From Planctellipticum sp942493135 (GTDB lineage Bacteria > Planctomycetota > Planctomycetia > Planctomycetales > Planctomycetaceae), in the NCBI GenBank assembly GCA_942493135.1, contig OW818684.1, forward strand, positions 5,456,001-5,520,000: DNA of 64,000 bases, written 5' to 3'. Positions within the stretch are counted from its first letter, which is position 1, and every line of letters begins with the position of its first letter. The notes beneath the pieces were generated by a model that was given only the letters and a program-made list of their open reading frames with translations, was not told where the DNA came from and searched no databases. Both the position numbers and the translations under genes were made by a program. This document shows, one piece after another, positions 43,487 through 54,714 of the stretch.

Positions 43487-43852
43487 TCAGCGATTCAACT
43501 TGCTGCGAAGGATCTGTGTCTCAACAATCAGGCGAGGCTCAAGTTCCGCCAGCCGTGCGGGGAGGTCCATGCTGGTGTGGAGAACGGTCAGGACCACGAC
43601 TTTCCGCTCATGGTAGTCGCAAACCAGGACGTGCTTCCTGACGCGGTAGAAATAGAGGCCGGGAGCGAAATCCGGTTCGAGCGACAGGATCTCCGGGTTC
43701 TCGATGAAGCGGTCGAAGGCCGCCGCAATCTCGTCGAGGTACTGATTTGCCGTCGTCCGCCCCCATTTCTCGACCGAATATCGCTCGATTTTGCGGAGGT
43801 CGGCCAGCGCCCGCTCCGTCAGTTCGACGGCGGCTCTCACGACGGTCTTCAT
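43487..43852 (-). CDS. RelE/ParE-family toxin
   Basis: 121 residues from ATG 43852. The pattern VVRAAVELTERALADLRKIERYSVEKWG is the typical ParE/RelE N-terminal helix pair, followed by FDRFIENPEILSLEPDFAPGLYFYRVRKHVLVCDYHERKVVVLTVLHTSMD, the beta-sheet with the Arg and His residues that shape the active or gyrase-binding face. An in-frame TTG at 43864 overlaps the antitoxin stop codon, as TTGA; that start is also possible. It is about 20 residues longer than most ParE toxins. It is expressed with the antitoxin immediately upstream. ParE poisons gyrase; RelE cuts mRNA; the sequence does not decide between them. Confidence 0.85.
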   Translation of the reverse strand: MKTVVRAAVELTERALADLRKIERYSVEKWGRTTANQYLDEIAAAFDRFIENPEILSLEPDFAPGLYFYRVRKHVLVCDYHERKVVVLTVLHTSMDLPARLAELEPRLIVETQILRSKLNR

Positions 43853-43860
43853 ACCCGGAT

Positions 43861-44112
43861 TCAATCGGCGGCTTTCTTCTTCAGGAGCTGGCGAAGATTT
43901 CCCCGATAGGGAACGGTCCGACCGGCAATCGCGTCCTGGTATCCCTCAAGAATCGCATCGCGAATCTCGGCTGCTTCGAGACGCTCTTTCTTGTCGCGGA
44001 GCACGTCGCGGACGAACTCACTCGGCGTTGCGTACAGAGTGCCGTCCCCGGATTGCTGGTCGATGAACGCTCGCAGTTCGTCGGTCAGCGACAAATTCAG
44101 TGTGGAGCTCAA
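43861..44112 (-). CDS. ParD-type antitoxin (ribbon-helix-helix)
   Basis: 83 residues from a TTG start at 44112. The reason for this start is a GGGAGG site 8 bases upstream and the domain start LNLSLTDELRAFIDQQ. The RHH strand is STLNLSL and the helix pair is TDELRAFIDQQ and PSEFVRDVLRDKKERL, the ParD form. It binds its own promoter and wraps the toxin with its C-terminal tail (YRGNLRQLLKKKAAD). An ATG at 44166 would overlap the promoter region and adds an unlikely Cys/Trp segment. Confidence 0.8.
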   Translation of the reverse strand: MSSTLNLSLTDELRAFIDQQSGDGTLYATPSEFVRDVLRDKKERLEAAEIRDAILEGYQDAIAGRTVPYRGNLRQLLKKKAAD

Positions 44113-44150
44113 CAGCCGGCCCTCCCGCTCGAAGATAGTCGATGTACACC

Positions 44151-44179
44151 ACCGTATCACGACCATTGATTCCTGTCAA
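44151..44179 (-). promoter_or_regulatory. promoter of the toxin-antitoxin pair
   Basis: Read on the minus strand, a perfect -35 box TTGACA is followed after exactly 17 bases by TACGGT as -10 box. The predicted start of transcription is about 30 bases upstream of the TTG start of the antitoxin. It is the best promoter seen in the window. Confidence 0.6.
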
Positions 44180-44374
44180 TATTTGCCATTGGCGGTAATC
44201 GCCGGTCACGCGGTCGTCGCTGGCGAAGCCAACAACGATACACTCGTCGTCGGCTTCGGAGAGAGCACACGGTCACAAGAGTGATTGTCGAACAACCTCT
44301 GGCATTTCGGCTCACACGCCGGCAGGATGGAGCAAAATCTCTTGCATCCATTCTGCTCCCGGGAGTCCGCCCCC

Positions 44375-45475
44375 ATGTCCGACCAGTACCTCTTCCCAGT
44401 CCGCCAGACCCGCCGCGATTTCCTGAAGGCTGCGGCCGTCGGTGCGGCGGCCTTCGGCGGAGTCTCTTCAACGAGCTCGCTGACGGGGGCCGAGGGCGAC
44501 GCCAAGCCTGTCGTCATCGGCGAAGGGAAGCACCGCTACACCCTCGATCCTGCCTGGGGCACGCTGTCGGAAGGGATGAAGTACGGCCTTGGCTGCGCCC
44601 TGGTCGTCGATTCCCAGGACCGGATCTACGTCACCTCCCGTTCCGCGAGCCCCTGCGTGGCGATCTTCGACCGGGACGGCAAACTGCTCGAAACCTGGAG
44701 TAAAGAGTTCGCCACGGGAGTCGGCTTCGACGATCCCCAGCAGGTCGTCGCTACCGCGCACGGCCTCTACTGGAGCAAGGAACCGGAAGGGGAGTTCCTT
44801 TACTGGACCGAAAACGTCGCCGGCGGCAAGGACGGCCCGAAGATCGGCGCCCGCGTCTACAAGACCGATCTCAGGGGGAAGGTGCTCTATACGCTCGGGA
44901 ATGTCGCCAGCGAGTCGGACACGTCCCAGAAATTCAACTTCACCAATCCGACCGACGTCGCCGTGGCTCCGAATGGCGATATCTATGTCGTCGACGGCTA
45001 CGGCAGCCAGCTCGTCCACCGGTTCGACAAGAACTTCAAGCTGATCCGCACGATGGGGGGACGGGGCAAGGAGCACGGGAAGTTCAACACCTGCCACGGC
45101 GTCTGGATCAGCACGATCAAAGGCGAGCCGGAAGTCCTGATCGCAGACCGGGCCAACGGCCGGATCGAGGTCTACTCGCTCGACCTGGAGTACAAACGGA
45201 CGATCGAAGGTCTGCGGCTGCCGTGCTGCTTCTACCAGCACGACGGCTTGATCTACGTCCCCGAACTGGGCTCGCGGGTCAGCATTCTCGACGCCCAGGA
45301 CCACTTCGTCGCGCAGCTCGGCGACGGAGCCGGAATCGACAAGGCGAAGATCCAGGAGCACCCGGACCGGTTCGCCACGCCCCACGCCCTGACGGTCGAT
45401 TCGCACGGCGATCTGTACGTGATCGAGTGGCTGCCGTTCGGGCGGCCGCGCAAGTTCCGGCACACGCCCGCATAG
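44375..45475 (+). CDS. Tat-exported NHL-type six-bladed propeller protein
   Basis: 366 residues from ATG 44375. Twin-arginine signal: VRQTRRDFLKAAAVGAAAFGG. The propeller has repeated NHL-like phrases: ALVVDSQDRIYVTSRSASPC with VAIFDRDGKLLETW, DVAVAPNGDIYVVDGYGSQL with VHRFDKNFKLIRTMGGRGKE, and ALTVDSHGDLYVIEWLP. This is the form of peptidylglycine-lyase-like/NHL proteins, which are often enzymes or binding proteins outside the cytoplasm. The function is unknown. A terminator follows at 45632. Confidence 0.85.
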   Translation: MSDQYLFPVRQTRRDFLKAAAVGAAAFGGVSSTSSLTGAEGDAKPVVIGEGKHRYTLDPAWGTLSEGMKYGLGCALVVDSQDRIYVTSRSASPCVAIFDRDGKLLETWSKEFATGVGFDDPQQVVATAHGLYWSKEPEGEFLYWTENVAGGKDGPKIGARVYKTDLRGKVLYTLGNVASESDTSQKFNFTNPTDVAVAPNGDIYVVDGYGSQLVHRFDKNFKLIRTMGGRGKEHGKFNTCHGVWISTIKGEPEVLIADRANGRIEVYSLDLEYKRTIEGLRLPCCFYQHDGLIYVPELGSRVSILDAQDHFVAQLGDGAGIDKAKIQEHPDRFATPHALTVDSHGDLYVIEWLPFGRPRKFRHTPA

Positions 45476-45480
45476 CGCGG

Positions 45481-45620
45481 GAAATTCGAAATCCGAAGCA
45501 CGAAATCCGAAACAAAGGGAGAAAGGTCGAAACGGACAAAACGAGTTTCTGCCGCCCACATTTTGAATTTTGACCGTTTCGAATTTGTTTCGGATTTCGA
45601 GATTCGAATTTGGTGCTTCA
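45481..45620. repeat. AT-rich palindromic intergenic repeat, copy A
   Basis: It contains an exact 16-base inverted repeat: CGAAATCCGAAACAAA at 45501-45516 and its reverse complement at 45584-45599. Copy B at 46515-46546 has 31 of 32 bases identical to 45561-45592 in the same orientation (TTTTGAATTTTGACCGTTTC onward). The region is far more AT-rich than the neighbours. The two copies flank a membrane protein gene. Confidence 0.7.
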
Positions 45621-45631
45621 GAAGCAGAACA

Positions 45632-45671
45632 GCCCCGCGGTCCATTCTTGGAGCTGCGGGGCCGTTTTTTT
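45632..45671 (+). terminator. intrinsic terminator after the NHL gene
   Basis: GCCCCGC and GCGGGGC form a 7-base stem around a 17-base loop, followed by a run of T (45665-45671). It lies 157 bases after the NHL gene stop codon and just after repeat copy A. On the minus strand it could also end transcription of the membrane gene, though the T-run is on the plus strand. Confidence 0.7.
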
Positions 45672-45682
45672 GCGGGATCCGC

Positions 45683-46360
45683 TCAGACGGCCTCGGCGGC
45701 GGTGGAAGTCGTTCTGAGGATCGGGTGTATTTGCTCCGCGACAGGCGGCCACCAGAAGGGGATGCCCCACGGCACGCTCAGGCCACAGAGGATTGTTACG
45801 TACGCGGAGACGAGGATGATGGGCTGGATTACGGGCAACATTCCGGCCGGAGCAGAACTGCTGTCGTAGTTCTCGAGCAAATTCAATTGGAATGCCGCCA
45901 CCGGAGCGATCAATAGAGAAGACATGAGCGCGATCAGGTGAACTCGGCTTCGGCGGAGTAAGACACATCCAATTCCGCCCGTGAAAAGGGTCATAGCTAC
46001 AGTCAAGCCGAGCCAACCCGGTTCATGCGGGCTGATCGTCATGTTGAGGATTGCGGCCGCGGTCAGCGATGCCGCTGTCACTGAGGTGGGGACGACAAAC
46101 GCGATGAACCACCACGGTCGCCGATTCCAGTAACTCAACGGACCGTAGAGCAGCAGAATGGAAGCGATCATGACGGTTGATCCCAGAATTGTGCTGATCC
46201 AGAGCGGCAAGTTAGCTATTGCCATCAAGATGACCGTTCCATAGATCAGCCACGAAGCCAACATCGCCAGGCAGCCGAGCACGAGCGACATGACGACGGC
46301 CCGCTGGACAACGCTGCGCCGGCCGCGCAGGAAGAAGGGTTCGCGCAGAGAGATTGGCAC
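45683..46360 (-). CDS. orphan membrane protein bracketed by repeats
   Basis: 225 residues with six hydrophobic helices covering most of the chain (for example SLVLGCLAMLASWLIYGTVI, LWISTILGSTVMIASILLLY and LGLTVAMTLFTGGIGCVLL). The soluble N-terminus is short and Arg-rich. The C-terminal end is polar. No family is recognised. Its position between two copies of the same AT-rich repeat is unusual and suggests that the unit was gained or duplicated. Confidence 0.6.
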   Translation of the reverse strand: MPISLREPFFLRGRRSVVQRAVVMSLVLGCLAMLASWLIYGTVILMAIANLPLWISTILGSTVMIASILLLYGPLSYWNRRPWWFIAFVVPTSVTAASLTAAAILNMTISPHEPGWLGLTVAMTLFTGGIGCVLLRRSRVHLIALMSSLLIAPVAAFQLNLLENYDSSSAPAGMLPVIQPIILVSAYVTILCGLSVPWGIPFWWPPVAEQIHPILRTTSTAAEAV

Positions 46361-46514
46361 GGGGTGACTCCGAGGGCGACTTGCCGGGACAGCGAGACGG
46401 TGGGTGTGCCAACGGAGGAAACTGGCCGCCGGTTCAGAAGAAAAGTCACCGGTTCAATGATATGAAATCCGAGGCAAAAGGGAAGAAAGTTTGAAGCGGG
46501 GCCTGCCGGGCTCG

Positions 46515-46546
46515 TTTTGAGTTTTGACCGTTTCGAATTTGTTTCG
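46515..46546. repeat. AT-rich palindromic intergenic repeat, copy B
   Basis: 31 of 32 bases match copy A (45561-45592); the difference is one A to G. The copy also continues with TTTCGGATTTCG and GTGCTTCA-like words as copy A does. It lies in the 296-base gap between the orphan membrane gene and rpsR. Confidence 0.7.
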
Positions 46547-46587
46547 AATTTCGGATTTCGTGCTTCACACCTGTCAGAAAACGACAA

Positions 46588-46621
46588 AGCCCCGCGGAAC
46601 TGCTGAAAGTTCCGCGGGGCT
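46588..46621 (-). terminator. intrinsic terminator after rpsR
   Basis: A perfect 14-base stem (AGCCCCGCGGAACT and AGTTCCGCGGGGCT) encloses a six-base loop. On the minus strand it follows the rpsR stop codon by 36 bases, and T-rich sequence (CTTTGTCGTTTTC) comes next. Confidence 0.85.
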
Positions 46622-46657
46622 CGTTTGTCATCGGCGGGCGGCGAAAGCCGCGTCCGC

Positions 46658-46942
46658 TTAATCCTCGGCGACGTATGGCAGCAGACCGACGAAGCGGGCC
46701 CGCAGGATCGCCTCGCGGACGGCACGCTGGTACTTGGCGCAGCTTCCGGTCTTCCGGCGGGAAAGCATGTTCCCTTCGCGGTCGATCATCGTGCGGAGAG
46801 TCTTCAAGTCCTTGTAGTCCACGAAGACGGGACGGGGGGACTTGTCGCAGCCGTTGGGGCAGAAGCGGCAACGCAGCTTCTTCTTCAGGCGGGCGCGCTT
46901 CTTGCGAAGCTTTTTGATCTCGGTCTTGGTGTACGTACCCAT
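46658..46942 (-). CDS. rpsR: small ribosomal subunit protein bS18
   Basis: 94 residues. The typical block VDYKDLKTLRTMIDREGNMLSRRKTGSCAKYQRAVREAILRARFVGLLPYV identifies S18, here with an N-terminal Lys/Arg-rich extension (KTEIKKLRKKRARLKKKL). It carries four Cys (25, 28, 32 and 68 by my count) and so is the zinc-binding, Cys-containing form; many bacteria also have a Cys-free paralog for zinc limitation. S18 pairs with S6 in the platform of the 30S subunit. No rpsF or rplI gene is next to it, which is an unusual context. A terminator follows. Confidence 0.96.
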   Translation of the reverse strand: MGTYTKTEIKKLRKKRARLKKKLRCRFCPNGCDKSPRPVFVDYKDLKTLRTMIDREGNMLSRRKTGSCAKYQRAVREAILRARFVGLLPYVAED

Positions 46943-47261
46943 TTTTCTCCACCTCGGGGGCGAACTGTCCGCATCGGACAGCCCCGTTTCCCAGGCCAGG
47001 CAACCCGGTCAGGAAACGCAGGAGGCAGCCGCAGGTCCCGCTGGAGAGGCCTGCGGTCCGTCCGCCGACACCACTCCCCAGCTCGCTCCACGGCTAGTCG
47101 GACGAAGTATGGCGGTTTCTGAAGCGAAGTTCAAGGGAGGCGGAAAGCAGAAAGCTGAGAGCGGAAAGCCAGAGGGGGGAGTCGCAAACGCAATTGCTGC
47201 TGACACTTCCGACGATCCGCCCGCATCTCTGGCGACTCGCTATTCCCCACTCCCTATGTCG
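46943..47261. other. 319-base gap between rpsR and the DUF1501 gene
   Basis: It lies upstream of rpsR and downstream of the DUF1501 gene, both on the minus strand, so it should hold the rpsR promoter. It includes word-like stretches such as GCGGAAAGCAGAAAGCTGAG near 47140 and ACTCGCTATTCCCCACTCCC near 47233. No gene or structured RNA is seen. Confidence 0.4.
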
Positions 47262-48719
47262 CTACCCCTTCAGGATCTCTCGCACCACCCGGCCCGACAC
47301 GTCCGTCAAGCGGAAGTCCCGGCCGTTATAGCGGTAAGTGAGCTGTTCGTGGTTCAGCCCCATGACGTGCAGGATTGTCGCGTGGAGGTCGTTGACGGAG
47401 ACGCGGTCGATGACCGCCTTGTGGCCGATCTCGTCGGTTTCGCCGTACAGGGTGCCCCCTTTGACCCCTCCGCCTGCCATCCAGGTGGTGAAGGCGTGCG
47501 GGTTGTGGTCGCGGCCGGTTCCCCCCTTCTGGACCAGCGGCAGCCGGCCGAATTCGCCTCCCCAGATCACCAGCGTCGAGTCGAGCAGTCCCCGGCTGGC
47601 CAGATCGGACAGGAGTGCGGCGACCGGCTGATCGGTTTCGGCCGCGAAGCCCGAGTGATTGGCGGCGATGTTCTGGTGGCCGTCCCAGCTCCTTTCGTTC
47701 TCCATGCCGCCGCTGTAGATCTGCACGCAGCGTACGCCGTTCTCGACGAGCCGGCGGGCCAGCAGGCACTGCTTGGCGAAGTGCGCGCATTTGGGGTTGT
47801 CGAGGCCGTAGAGCTTCTGGGTGGCGTCCGTTTCCTGCGTCAGGTCGAGGACCTCGGGGGCGGCCATCTGCATGCGGTAGGCCAGTTCGAAGCTCTCGAT
47901 GCGGGCCGCCAGTTCGCTCTCGCGGCCATGACGGTCCAGGTGCTTCCGGTTCAGCGACGCCAGCAGATCGAGCTGCGACCTCTGCTGGTCGCCGGTCAGA
48001 TCCTCGGGGCGGCGGAGGTTGTCGATCGGATCTCCCTGCGGCTTGAGAGCCGTCCCCTGGTAGACGCTCGGCAGAAACCCGGAGCCCCAGTTCTGGGCGT
48101 GGCCCTTCGGGACGCCACGTCCGAGCGTGTCGTACATCGCGACGAACGCCGGCAAATTGCGGCTTTCGCTTCCCAGCCCATAGGTGAGCCACGAACCGAC
48201 GCAGGGGAAGCCCTGTCTGGCCATGCCGGTGTTGATCTTGAACAGGGCAGGGGAGTGGTTGTTCGAATCGGTCCAGCAGGAGTAGAGAAACGCCATCTTG
48301 TCGACGTGGCGGGCCATGTTCGGAAAGATCTCCGAAACCCAGGCCCCGCTCTCGCCATGCCGTGCGAACTTGTACGGCGACTTCATCAGCGGCCCGACCG
48401 CCCCGTTGAAGAAGCCGGTATTCGGGTCGAAACCTTCGAGCTCTTTGCCGTCCTGCATTTCCAGTTCCGGCTTGTAGTCCCAGGTGTCGACCTGGCTGGG
48501 TCCGCCGTTCATGAAGAGCCAGATTACCGATTTGGCCGGCGTCGAAAAGTGCCCGGCCCGCGGCGCGAGGGGATCGAGCGACTCGGGCGTCGCCGCCCGG
48601 ACCGTCATTCCCTCCTGCTGCAGGAGCGCGGACAGCCCCAGCAGGCCGAACCCCTGGCCGGATCGGCGGAGAAACTCGCGACGGGAGGGGGGCAGCGGGT
48701 TGGCGAAAAAGTGAGGCAT
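47262..48719 (-). CDS. Tat-exported DUF1501 protein
   Basis: 485 residues. Twin-arginine signal SRREFLRRSGQGFGLLGLSA. The family pattern is complete: VIWLFMNGGPSQVDTWDYKP, NHSPALFKINTG, GVRCVQIYSGGMENERSWDGH, LLDSTLVIWGGEFGRLP and GRDHNPHAFTTWMAGGGVKGG. DUF1501 resembles alkaline-phosphatase/sulfatase-type folds and is nearly always found beside PSCyt genes in planctomycetes, where the pair may handle polysaccharide or sulfated substrates. It starts 42 bases after the end of the large cytochrome gene, so they form an operon. Confidence 0.93.
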   Translation of the reverse strand: MPHFFANPLPPSRREFLRRSGQGFGLLGLSALLQQEGMTVRAATPESLDPLAPRAGHFSTPAKSVIWLFMNGGPSQVDTWDYKPELEMQDGKELEGFDPNTGFFNGAVGPLMKSPYKFARHGESGAWVSEIFPNMARHVDKMAFLYSCWTDSNNHSPALFKINTGMARQGFPCVGSWLTYGLGSESRNLPAFVAMYDTLGRGVPKGHAQNWGSGFLPSVYQGTALKPQGDPIDNLRRPEDLTGDQQRSQLDLLASLNRKHLDRHGRESELAARIESFELAYRMQMAAPEVLDLTQETDATQKLYGLDNPKCAHFAKQCLLARRLVENGVRCVQIYSGGMENERSWDGHQNIAANHSGFAAETDQPVAALLSDLASRGLLDSTLVIWGGEFGRLPLVQKGGTGRDHNPHAFTTWMAGGGVKGGTLYGETDEIGHKAVIDRVSVNDLHATILHVMGLNHEQLTYRYNGRDFRLTDVSGRVVREILKG

Positions 48720-48761
48720 AGTTCGGCTTTCTGATTCGACGGGACAGTTCCCGGCGGAACA

Positions 48762-51893
<3,132 letters not shown>

Positions 51894-52100
51894 GGCGGCG
51901 GGACTCCACGGAGGGACTCGGCGGCAGACCCATCAATTCTATTGGATGGAACACCCGTGGTCGAGGCGCGACCGGTCGGTCCGCTGTCCGTCGGAATCTG
52001 TCCAAACTTTGTCCCGGTCTACAGTTGCCGCATCGCCACATTCGGCAACAATCAGAGGTTCAGCCAGATCGAGAACCTGCCGCGCCGAGGAGCCGCTTCC

Positions 52101-53153
52101 GTGACCCTGCCGTATGACGCAATCCTGGTGGTCTCTTTCGGCGGCCCGGAGAGCCGCGAAGAGGTGATTCCTTTCCTGGAAAACGTCCTCCGCGGAAAAC
52201 CCGTCCCCCGCGAGCGGATGCTGGAAGTCGCCGAGCATTACTACCACTTCGACGGCGTCAGCCCGATCAACGCCCAGGTCCGTGAATTGATCGACGCCCT
52301 GCGGGGCGAGCTCGACCGTGCCGGGATCAACCTTCCGATCTACTGGGGCAACCGCAACTGGCGGCCGATGTTGACCGACACCATCCGCGACATGACCTCT
52401 GCCGGCGTGAAGCGGGCGCTGGCCTTCATGACGTCGGCTTACAGTTCTTATTCGGGCTGCCGCCAGTATCGCGAAAACGTCCTCGCCGCCTGTGCGGAAG
52501 TCGGACCCGAGGCGCCGCAAGTCGATAAGCTGCGGATGTTCTACAACCATCCCGAATTCATCGCCGCCAACGTCGAGCGAATCCAGGCTGCGGGCGAACA
52601 GATTCCGGCAGACCGGCGCGGGCAGGCCAGGCTGATCTTCACCGCCCACAGCATTCCGCTGTCGATGTCCGACAATTGCCAGTACGTCCGGCAACTGGAA
52701 GAGACCTGCCGACTCGTGGCGGAAGAACTCGGCTGGCCCGCCGAGCTGACTCAGCTCGTTTACCAGAGCCGGAGTGGCCGCCCGCAGGATCCCTGGCTGG
52801 AGCCGGACATCCTGGAAGTCGTCAAACAACTTAAGACGGAAGGCGTCCAGGAAATTGTCTTGTCCCCGATCGGATTCCTCTCCGACCACATGGAAGTCCT
52901 GTTCGACCTCGACTACGAGGCCTTGCACCTGGCGCAGGATCTAGGGATGAACCTCGTTCGGGCAGGGACCGTCGGCACCCATCCGCGGGTCGTTGCGATG
53001 GTCCGCGAGCTGATCGAAGAACGCCTCGGCCTGCGGACCGAGAAACGGGCGATCGGGCAGTACGGCCCCAATCACGACGTCTGCCCGGTCGACTGCTGCC
53101 TCTATCCGGTAACGCGACCGGCTGGCGCCGGTGGAGCCGCTCGACCGGCCTAG
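52101..53153 (+). CDS. hemH: ferrochelatase with probable [2Fe-2S] cluster
   Basis: 350 residues from GTG 52101; a GAGGAG site lies 8 bases upstream, while the longer open frame is not protein-like. The start VTLPYDAILVVSFGGPE is typical. The metal-site His is in TAHSIPLSMSDN (His 183) and the acidic pair in SPIGFLSDHMEVLFDLDYEA (Glu 265). A Cys in TSAYSSYSGCRQY (Cys 120) and three Cys near the C-terminus (328, 332, 333; CPVDCC) match the positions that bind a [2Fe-2S] cluster in actinobacterial enzymes. The YSSYSxC block is common in coproporphyrin ferrochelatases (CpfC), so the substrate may be coproporphyrin III. It is divergent from the cytochrome operon. Confidence 0.93.
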   Translation: MTLPYDAILVVSFGGPESREEVIPFLENVLRGKPVPRERMLEVAEHYYHFDGVSPINAQVRELIDALRGELDRAGINLPIYWGNRNWRPMLTDTIRDMTSAGVKRALAFMTSAYSSYSGCRQYRENVLAACAEVGPEAPQVDKLRMFYNHPEFIAANVERIQAAGEQIPADRRGQARLIFTAHSIPLSMSDNCQYVRQLEETCRLVAEELGWPAELTQLVYQSRSGRPQDPWLEPDILEVVKQLKTEGVQEIVLSPIGFLSDHMEVLFDLDYEALHLAQDLGMNLVRAGTVGTHPRVVAMVRELIEERLGLRTEKRAIGQYGPNHDVCPVDCCLYPVTRPAGAGGAARPA

Positions 53154-53160
53154 TGGGACC

Positions 53161-54714
53161 TCAGCCCAACCGCTGCTTTCGGGTCGTCACATCCCGCAGC
53201 CTTGCGGCAAGCTCCGCGGTCAGCGCTCCCGGCTGGAACTTCCAGCACCAGTTGTCGGATTCGTCGCCGCTCGTTCCGGGCGTATTCATCCGGGACTCCG
53301 GCCCCAGATTGAGGACATCCTGAAGTGGCGCCACGGCGAGCGCTGCCGGAGAGCTCCACGCGAGTTCGATGAACTCCCAGGCGAAATCCGCCTCGTCGCA
53401 GGGGATCCAGGTCTTCAGCCGTTCGAGTCGCTCCGGAAACGGCAGGACATCCGAACGGAACCAGCCGAGGGACGTGTCGTTGTCGTGCGTTCCCGTGTAG
53501 ACCACGGAATTCAACTCGTGCTTCTCGGGAGCGTACGGTTCCTCATCGGAACCGGGCAACTGGAACTGCAGCACGTTCATGCCGGGAAGCAGGAACTGTT
53601 TCCGCAGGGCATGAACGGGCTCGGTAATCATCCCCAGGTCTTCCGCGATGAGCGGCACGCACCGCATGTCGGGCTGGCCGGATTCGTCGTGCGGCGCCAC
53701 GGCGAGCGCAATCGCGGCGAACAGATCGGCGGCCGGCCCGGGAATCCACTCACCGTTGATGGCTGTCGTTTCGTCGGCCTGGACGGACCAGTAGGCTTCG
53801 AAGCCGCGGAAGTGGTCCAGTCGGACGAGATCCACCAGCGCCAGCGACGCCCGGATGCGCTGAATCCACCAGCGAAAACACTCCGTGGACGCCCCTTCCC
53901 AGTCATACAGCGGATTGCTCCAGAGCTGGCCGGTCTTGGAAAAGTAATCGGGTGGCACGCCGGCCACTCGCGTCAAATTTCCGGAACTATCGAGCTGAAA
54001 CAGCTCGCGATTGGCCCAGACGTCGGCGCTGTCGTGTGACACGTAGATGGGAATGTCGCCGATGATCCGCAGCCCGCGGTCGCGGGCTTGTTGCCGCAGC
54101 GCCGCCCATTGCCGCCAGAATGCAAACTGGCAGAACCGGTGAAACTGCATCCGGTTCCGGAGGGCAGCGGCCGCCTCGGGGGCCGGCCCCTTCGCTGACG
54201 TCACCAGTTCGGTCCACTCGGTCCAGGCCCGGCTGCCGTTGGCTTCGCGCAGCGCCAGGAACTCGCAGTGCGGCTCCAGCCAGTTTGCTTGATCGGCGGA
54301 AAACGCGTCGCAACTCTGGCGCAATTCGTGATCGGGAGCGAGCATCCAGAAGGCTTCGGCGGCCGCTTCGAGAATAAAATGCTTCCGCTCCCGGACCGCG
54401 AGAAAATCGATGCGGGGAGCGGCCTCAACCCCCTGAACCGCGACCTGCTCGAGCTGGTCGCGGGACAGCAGCCCGTCTTCAAACAGTCGTTCCGGACTGA
54501 GCAGCAGCGGATTCCCGGCAAAGGACGACGGGGACTGATATGGGGACTCCCCCGCCGCAGTCGGCACCAGCGGCAGTACCTGCCAGTAGGACTGGCCGGC
54601 CGCCGCCAGCCAGTCGATCCATTCCACCGCCGCAGGCCCCAGATCCCCCACTCCAAACCGCGTGGGGAGCGATGTCGGGTGCAGCAGCACTCCGCTCGCG
54701 CGTTCGGTCAACAT
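53161..54714 (-). CDS. malQ: 4-alpha-glucanotransferase (amylomaltase)
   Basis: 517 residues from ATG 54714; an AGGAA site is 7 bases upstream. It starts with ERASGVLLHPTSLPTRFGVGDLG, the standard MalQ opening. The GH77 motifs are clear: nucleophile Asp in DLVRLDHFRGFEAYWSV, acid/base Glu in PLIAEDLGMI, and the stabilising Asp in GTHDNDTSLGWF. The enzyme moves alpha-1,4-glucan segments between chains in glycogen and maltodextrin use. No glg or mal partner is in the window. It ends 7 bases from the convergent ferrochelatase. Confidence 0.96.
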   Translation of the reverse strand: MLTERASGVLLHPTSLPTRFGVGDLGPAAVEWIDWLAAAGQSYWQVLPLVPTAAGESPYQSPSSFAGNPLLLSPERLFEDGLLSRDQLEQVAVQGVEAAPRIDFLAVRERKHFILEAAAEAFWMLAPDHELRQSCDAFSADQANWLEPHCEFLALREANGSRAWTEWTELVTSAKGPAPEAAAALRNRMQFHRFCQFAFWRQWAALRQQARDRGLRIIGDIPIYVSHDSADVWANRELFQLDSSGNLTRVAGVPPDYFSKTGQLWSNPLYDWEGASTECFRWWIQRIRASLALVDLVRLDHFRGFEAYWSVQADETTAINGEWIPGPAADLFAAIALAVAPHDESGQPDMRCVPLIAEDLGMITEPVHALRKQFLLPGMNVLQFQLPGSDEEPYAPEKHELNSVVYTGTHDNDTSLGWFRSDVLPFPERLERLKTWIPCDEADFAWEFIELAWSSPAALAVAPLQDVLNLGPESRMNTPGTSGDESDNWCWKFQPGALTAELAARLRDVTTRKQRLG

